Assembly: GCF_001612825.1 (NCBI RefSeq)
Contig: NZ_BDBE01000050.1
Location: forward strand, 44,775 to 108,774
Direction: 5' to 3'
DNA length: 64,000 nucleotides
Source of the DNA: Nocardia caishijiensis NBRC 108228
Lineage (GTDB): Bacteria > Actinomycetota > Actinomycetes > Mycobacteriales > Mycobacteriaceae
In this document: positions 59,862 to 64,000 of the stretch, piece by piece
Numbering within the stretch: the stretch's first letter is position 1
Layout: every line of letters starts with the position of its first letter
Position numbers and translations under genes: made by a program
The notes under the pieces: model-generated
The model's database searches: none
Seen by the model: the letters and a program-made list of their open reading frames with translations, nothing else
What the model was told of the DNA's origin: nothing

Positions 59862-60746
59862 GAGAGAGGTGGTGGCACAGTTGCCTATGTGACAGCACCA
59901 TTTGCAAGGGACTTGTGTGGGTATCGATCCAACGGCAATCCTTCGACGTCGGACAGCAACGACGCTGGGTCGATCGAGTGGGGGATGGCATTGTTCGATG
60001 CCTTGGGAGTCCCCGCCGAAAAGCCTGAGATTCCCCAGGTGGGGCGGCGGATGGAAGAGCTTGCAGCGAAGCATCTTGAAGGACTTCGTTCCGATTTGCT
60101 ATTTCGCGGTTCGCGACCAGCGATGGAGTTTCGTCAATATTATCATCTGGCGGTGTTCAAAGATTTTACACGGAAGTACGCAGATCCAGGTTCTGAACTG
60201 GCCGACATAATTGTTGAGCTCACACAGAATTCGTCGCCAGCGATTCATGATGCATTGATTTCTCGGCTCAAAACTGTGAGCGTTGCTATTGGGGAAAATC
60301 ATCAGCTCGTCTCGGACCTTGTCAATTCTATGCCCGAGGAGTCTCTTCTCAAGCTGGATGTTGCCATCGCCGCACCACAGCCGGAAAATCGACTCCTCAT
60401 CGGCCTGTCATCGAAATGGTCGTTGCGGACAGACCGCGCTCAGGACTGTATCTCCCAAGGATCCAAGCTGGTGAGTTTGCGACGTGGGCACATGCCTCAT
60501 TACGCGGTGCTCACAATGGAACCCAGACCCGCAATGCTACGTCTGATCGCCTACGGGTCAGGCGCTGTCGACTGCGTCTACCACCTTGCTCTGCAAGAAC
60601 TGCGAGATGCGGCGAGAACGCTCGAAGGACGTCGACGCCGTGCACCGTGGGCTCCCCGGGCTCTACTCGAACGCATGGTTGCTCAGGGGCGTGTTCGTGA
60701 CTACGGTGAACTCGTAGCAGAGGTGCGACGCCTCCCGACTTGGTGA
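59862..60746 (+). CDS. NgoMIV-like type IIF restriction endonuclease
   Basis: A 295-residue protein close in length to NgoMIV (286 aa). Matching stretches are 'IGLSSKWSLRTDRAQDC' (NgoMIV SISCKWTIRSDRAQN, with S-x-K-W and the DNA-reading R/D/R), 'RRGHMPHYAVLTMEPRPAMLRLIAYGSGAVDCVYHLALQEL' and 'FRQYYHL'. D167 and K186 align with D140 and K187; the Glu aligned with E201 of NgoMIV is Gln200 here. NgoMIV cuts G^CCGGC as a tetramer on two sites. The ATG at 59862 is chosen because the family match starts there; the frame is open to ATG 59661, which would leave no room for divergent promoters. Confidence 0.9.
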   Translation, partial: ERGGGTVAYVTAPFARDLCGYRSNGNPSTSDSNDAGSIEWGMALFDALGVPAEKPEIPQVGRRMEELAAKHLEGLRSDLLFRGSRPAMEFRQYYHLAVFKDFTRKYADPGSELADIIVELTQNSSPAIHDALISRLKTVSVAIGENHQLVSDLVNSMPEESLLKLDVAIAAPQPENRLLIGLSSKWSLRTDRAQDCISQGSKLVSLRRGHMPHYAVLTMEPRPAMLRLIAYGSGAVDCVYHLALQELRDAARTLEGRRRRAPWAPRALLERMVAQGRVRDYGELVAEVRRLPTW

Positions 60747-60939
60747 GCTGATCAATGCTGACCGGTGCGCGTCTTCGGATTGCTCGGTTCATTTCGGGTG
60801 AGCCGGCGAATGAGGTGGGCGTAGTCGCTACGTTCATATGCGAGTCGTGTAGCTCCTTTCCACTACCGGATCGTAGGTAAATTTGGGTCGAGGGTGCTCT
60901 GCGCGTTGGTCACGACCTCGCGAACGTCGTTCTAGTCCC
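60747..60939. other. Short gap at the right edge of the R-M cluster
   Basis: 193 bp without a gene. GC content is still low and there are no direct repeats linking it to 55.9-56.3 kb that would define an element's ends. Confidence 0.35.
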
Positions 60940-61599
60940 TCAATCTTCAATTTGAAGCGATGAGGTGGCGCGGATCATGGTGAGCTGGTGAACCTTTGAA
61001 GCTTTGTAGCGCAGTCCGGGAACCGCTGCGGGTGCTCCGTGGGCGGTGAATCCGTGGCGTTCGAAGAAGCGGACTGCGCGGGAGTTTTCGACGAGGGTTT
61101 GTAGGTAGCAGCCGGGGGAGTTGTTCGCCGCGAGGTGGTCGAGGAAGTGGTGCATCAGGGTGTCGGCGGCGCCGGTGCCTCGGGCCGAGGGAGTGAGGTT
61201 GATGTGGAGGTGGGAGGGCCAGCGGGGGTCGGTGAGTTCGGCGGCGAGCGGGAGGCGGCGGACCCTGGCTACGAGGGTGTCGGCGAGGGCGCGGGCGAAG
61301 AAGGTGGCGGGTTTGCGGCGGGAGATCAAGCGGTAGTGGCGGATCGCGGATTCGAGGCGGGCTTCCTCGGTGGGGAAGGAGGTGCTGTCGACGCAGCCGG
61401 TGAGGTAGCCGACCAGGCGGCCGTCGTCGACCGCGAGGAACAGCGACTCGGGTTCGAGGTCCATATAGGGATCGAGGTAGACGGCCTTTTCGGATTCCGG
61501 GTGGCCCCAGAGGGTGGCAGTCGGGGAGCCCTCGCCGACATGGGAGGCCAGGGCCGTCAGTTCGGGACGGTCGGCCTCGGTGTATCCACGGATCTCCAC
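60940..61599 (-). CDS. GNAT-family N-acetyltransferase
   Basis: A 219-residue acetyltransferase. N-terminal 'VEIRGYTEADRPELTALASHVGEGSP', motif A 'HLHINLTPSARGTGAADTLMHHFLDHLA' (acetyl-CoA loop RGTGAA) and 'VENSRAVRFFERHGFTAHG' are typical. GTG 61599 is preferred to the preceding TTG. The substrate is unknown; it is not evidently part of the R-M cluster. Confidence 0.9.
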   Translation of the reverse strand: MEIRGYTEADRPELTALASHVGEGSPTATLWGHPESEKAVYLDPYMDLEPESLFLAVDDGRLVGYLTGCVDSTSFPTEEARLESAIRHYRLISRRKPATFFARALADTLVARVRRLPLAAELTDPRWPSHLHINLTPSARGTGAADTLMHHFLDHLAANNSPGCYLQTLVENSRAVRFFERHGFTAHGAPAAVPGLRYKASKVHQLTMIRATSSLQIED

Positions 61600-61621
61600 C
61601 AACCCAATGTACGGACGGAGG

Positions 61622-62260
61622 TCAGTTGGCGGGGCAGATTTTGATGGCGTCTCGGGAGATGCAGACGTCGTATTCGCCCGGGGCGGCGATGACGGCGTTT
61701 CCGTAGGCCGAGCGGATGAATGGTGATGTGTACCAGCGGTTTTCGCGCATGTCTTCGAAGAAGTCGCGGTCGGAGCCGTTGAGGAAGATGTGGGATCGGG
61801 TGGTGGGTCGGCCGTCTAGGCGTTGGCCGTAGAGGCGGGTGAGGGTGTAGCCGGAGTGGAAGCCGAGGGCGTTGACCCAGGGCTCCAGTTCGACGATGGC
61901 CGCTTGCATCACCCACAGGTCGCCTTCGACGCGGTGGGTGGTGCGGTCGGTGACGGCGCCGTCGGTGTCGAAAGTGGTGACGTCGAGTTCGAGGGCGCGG
62001 TCCCCGACGGTTTTCGCGACCACGTGGGCGGCTTTGATTTCGCCGGTCAGGCCCAGGTAGGTCTGGAGGAGGGTGGCGATCCAGAGGAGCAGGGTCGCCG
62101 CGAGCAGCAGGGCGGTTCCGGGGATCGCCCGGCCCAGAACGGATTTGAGGCCGCGGCGGCGAGTCCGGGGGAGGGCAGCGGCGACAAGGAGGGCGAGGCC
62201 GATCGCGAGCAGGACGAGCAGGCCGATCTGGGGGAGCCCGAAGGACACCGGGAAACTCAT
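61622..62260 (-). CDS. Two-span membrane protein with extracellular domain
   Basis: A 212-residue protein. Two N-terminal spans (IGLLVLLAIGLALLVAAAL and IPGTALLLAATLLLWIATLL) precede a ~140-residue domain containing VKTVGDRALELDVTTFDTDGAVTDRTTHRVEGD-like sequence, VELEPWVNALGFHSGYTLTRLYGQRLDG and a terminal Cys pair (VCISRD, KICPAN). No family is recognised. The ATG at 62260 begins just before the first span. Confidence 0.75.
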   Translation of the reverse strand: MSFPVSFGLPQIGLLVLLAIGLALLVAAALPRTRRRGLKSVLGRAIPGTALLLAATLLLWIATLLQTYLGLTGEIKAAHVVAKTVGDRALELDVTTFDTDGAVTDRTTHRVEGDLWVMQAAIVELEPWVNALGFHSGYTLTRLYGQRLDGRPTTRSHIFLNGSDRDFFEDMRENRWYTSPFIRSAYGNAVIAAPGEYDVCISRDAIKICPAN

Positions 62261-62300
62261 GAACTGGGTATACCCCGAAAGTCGGTGCGGCAGGCGGTGA

Positions 62301-63608
62301 CTAGAGGGACTGGGAGTCGGAATCCGGCAAGGAGGGCTGACGGCGGCGCAGGATCGTGGCGACGAGGACCGCGCAGACCAAAGCCATGACCACCGCGAGG
62401 GTGGCGGGCACCGGCCCACGGTCCACGTCGGTGGTGCGATACCAGGCCGAGGAATAGGCGAGGTGGCCGAATTCGGTGTCGCTCAACGCGACACCGAGCG
62501 AGGGTACGAACAAAACGCACAGGCCGACGACCGCTGAGGAGGAGTTGATCGGGACCGCGCTGCCGATGCCGTAACCGCAGACGGCCCCGAGCGCGAGACA
62601 GCCGACCGCGGCGGTGAGGCTCGCCGGTGGCGCGGTCATGTCCGCGGCGAGGGTGAGGCAGGCCAGTGCCACGATCCAGAGGGCGGCGGCGAGCGGGCGG
62701 GGGCGGCGCAGGCCGAGGCCGAGACCGAGGGCGATGGCGACGAGGGTGCCCAGATCGACCCAGCTGTCGCGCGGCAGGGTGATGACGAGGCTGCCCGCCA
62801 CCGAGAACGACGACATCAACACTGTGAGCACCCCGTCCCGCTCGGGCAGCACGAAAGCGGCGGCCGCGGTGGCGACGAGCACGATGATCGAGGCGATGAC
62901 GACATGGCGCAGGCTCGTCTTGTGGTGCGACACGTGCAGCGAGGTGAAGATGATCGCCGAATAGACGAGCACCGCGGCGAACACGGGTGCGAGGGGGATC
63001 GCGGAATCGGTGTGTGACGGGGCGGGTGCGGCGCTGGTGAGCGCGAAATACGCGAGCGCGAGCACACTGCCCCCGATGAACCACAGCGGCAGGGTGCCCG
63101 CGAGCGCGCCGTCGAAGCCGCCGGTGGTGTCGTCGGTCGGGGTCTGGGTGAGATCGCCGAGCACGGTCGCGCCGATCGCGGCGAACAGGTAGGCGATGCG
63201 CAGCCTCGTGTCGTTCCACACGGCCACCGCGGTCGCGCCGAGTGCCATCCCGGCCAGCACGGCGTCGACGAAGTTCAGCGTCGGCAGGGACACGCCGCCG
63301 TCGAGTCTGCCGTCGCTGCTGTCGCCCGCCGCGAGCAGGTGGCTCAGCAAGATCCCGGCCAGCGCGAGCAGCGCGGTCCAGCGGGCGGTGCGCACACTGC
63401 CGACCGCCACGGTGACGGCGGCGGTGATGACCGCGACGAACGCGCCGCCGGTCATCGCGCGGGGAATGTTGAACACGAGCAGATCGTCGTGGGTCGACTC
63501 GCCCAGATCGGCGAAGCTGATCGGCATCATGATCGCGAGGACGGCCACGGAGGTGGCGACGACGACCGTGAGTGCTTCGGCGGCGGGCCTGGCCGCGACG
63601 CGGATCAT
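62301..63608 (-). CDS. Multi-span membrane protein of unknown function
   Basis: A 435-residue protein with about 12 to 14 hydrophobic segments spread evenly, small loops and a short basic C-terminus (ATILRRRQPSLPD). No transporter motif (MFS motif A, DMT or exporter signatures) is visible. The ATG at 63608 starts just before the first span (ALTVVVATSVAVLAIMMPI). It is divergent from the cold-shock-like gene and lies 41 bp upstream of the two-span protein gene on the same strand. Confidence 0.75.
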   Translation of the reverse strand: MIRVAARPAAEALTVVVATSVAVLAIMMPISFADLGESTHDDLLVFNIPRAMTGGAFVAVITAAVTVAVGSVRTARWTALLALAGILLSHLLAAGDSSDGRLDGGVSLPTLNFVDAVLAGMALGATAVAVWNDTRLRIAYLFAAIGATVLGDLTQTPTDDTTGGFDGALAGTLPLWFIGGSVLALAYFALTSAAPAPSHTDSAIPLAPVFAAVLVYSAIIFTSLHVSHHKTSLRHVVIASIIVLVATAAAAFVLPERDGVLTVLMSSFSVAGSLVITLPRDSWVDLGTLVAIALGLGLGLRRPRPLAAALWIVALACLTLAADMTAPPASLTAAVGCLALGAVCGYGIGSAVPINSSSAVVGLCVLFVPSLGVALSDTEFGHLAYSSAWYRTTDVDRGPVPATLAVVMALVCAVLVATILRRRQPSLPDSDSQSL

Positions 63609-63797
63609 GGGCGGCCGTGCCGGAGCGGGGGTCGCGCAGGCTGATGAGGCACCGGATCTCCGTTCTCGCGGACGAACCTGGCTGGAGTTTATCCAGCGTG
63701 GGCGCGTCGACCGGTCCGTGCGCTGTCGTGTCGTGCCCGGCGACATGCGACCATGGACGAATCGGCATGTCAGACAAATGATCAGGAAGGTCGGTGG

Positions 63798-64000
63798 ATG
63801 ACCGGCGGCGTGGTGAGCTGGTTCGACGGCGGCAAGGGGTTCGGCTTCATCACCCCGGACGCGGGCGGACCGGAGGTGTTCGTGGAGTACACCGAACTCG
63901 TCGGCGCGGGGTTCCGCACACTGCGGGCCGGTCAGCGCGTGGAATTCACGGTGCACGAGACGCGGCGCGGACCCGAAGCGCAGCGGGTGCGGGTTCTCGA
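63798..64000 (+). CDS. Cold-shock domain protein, cut by the window end
   Basis: Sixty-seven residues are visible: 'GVVSWFDGGKGFGFITPDAGGPEVFVEYTEL', the RNP1 (KGFGFIT) and RNP2 (VFVEY) single-stranded nucleic-acid-binding motifs, ending in 'GQRVEFTVHETRRGPEAQRVRVL'. AGGAAGG precedes the ATG. The protein is nearly complete for a CspA-type protein (about 67-70 aa); any C-terminal extension is beyond the window. It resembles CspB-like actinobacterial proteins, which act as RNA chaperones. Confidence 0.9.
   Translation, partial: MTGGVVSWFDGGKGFGFITPDAGGPEVFVEYTELVGAGFRTLRAGQRVEFTVHETRRGPEAQRVRVL

Overview
The window is chromosomal DNA from a high-GC actinobacterium, most likely a Nocardia or close relative. 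The reasons are the GC-rich codon use, frequent GTG starts, transmembrane Ser/Thr kinases with long Pro/Gln- or Gly/Ala-rich linkers, an F420-type deazaflavin oxidoreductase, an indirect Asn/Gln-tRNA pathway (gatCAB) next to ligA, and an ilvBNC operon with a leader peptide and attenuator. The genus is inferred, not demonstrated.

Layout. 1-8 kb: the end of a PIN-domain gene, ligA, a small secreted protein, an AAA ATPase, an acetyltransferase, an ACT protein, then gatC-gatA. 8-25 kb (envelope and signalling): an SRPBCC protein, a phospholipase A2-like secreted protein, two NarL-type two-component systems, an FtsX-type ABC exporter divergent from the second of these, two large receptor-like Ser/Thr kinases and a serine-hydrolase lipoprotein. 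25-33 kb: fdhD, a second copy of that lipoprotein family, pfkA, a lipoprotein hydrolase, gatB, a sorbosone-dehydrogenase-like lipoprotein and a DoxX protein. 33-43 kb: a divergent MarR/MFS drug-efflux pair, then branched-chain amino acid synthesis (ilvD, PH-domain protein, ilvB-ilvN-ilvC). 43-56 kb: DUF2252, TetR, MoxR-VWA, a deazaflavin oxidoreductase, AhpD, a STAND regulator, a DinB/WYL divergent pair and several membrane or unknown proteins. 60.9-64 kb: an acetyltransferase, two membrane proteins and the start of a cold-shock-like protein.

Two accessory loci stand out. At 56.3-60.7 kb, in DNA visibly less GC-rich than its surroundings, one C5 cytosine methyltransferase is accompanied by two unrelated type II endonucleases: one resembling NaeI and one resembling NgoMIV. 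Both prototypes recognise GCCGGC but cut it differently. A small basic protein is divergent from the methyltransferase, and the shared promoter carries two copies of a perfect 12-bp palindrome. This looks like a self-regulated double-nuclease restriction-modification system. At 42.6-43.0 kb the last 40 bp of ilvC are exactly duplicated downstream, and the duplication encloses a small gene and the first codons of a second gene resembling an AbiE-type nucleotidyltransferase module. This looks like the scar of an element that used the 3' end of ilvC as its attachment site.

Regulatory features readable by eye include the ilvB leader peptide with its hairpin-T6 attenuator, and operator-like palindromes upstream of the MFS pump, the WYL regulator, the second two-component system and the restriction-modification genes. 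There are strong terminator hairpins after gatA, gatB, the MFS gene and ilvC. No rRNA, tRNA, CRISPR array or intact insertion sequence was seen.
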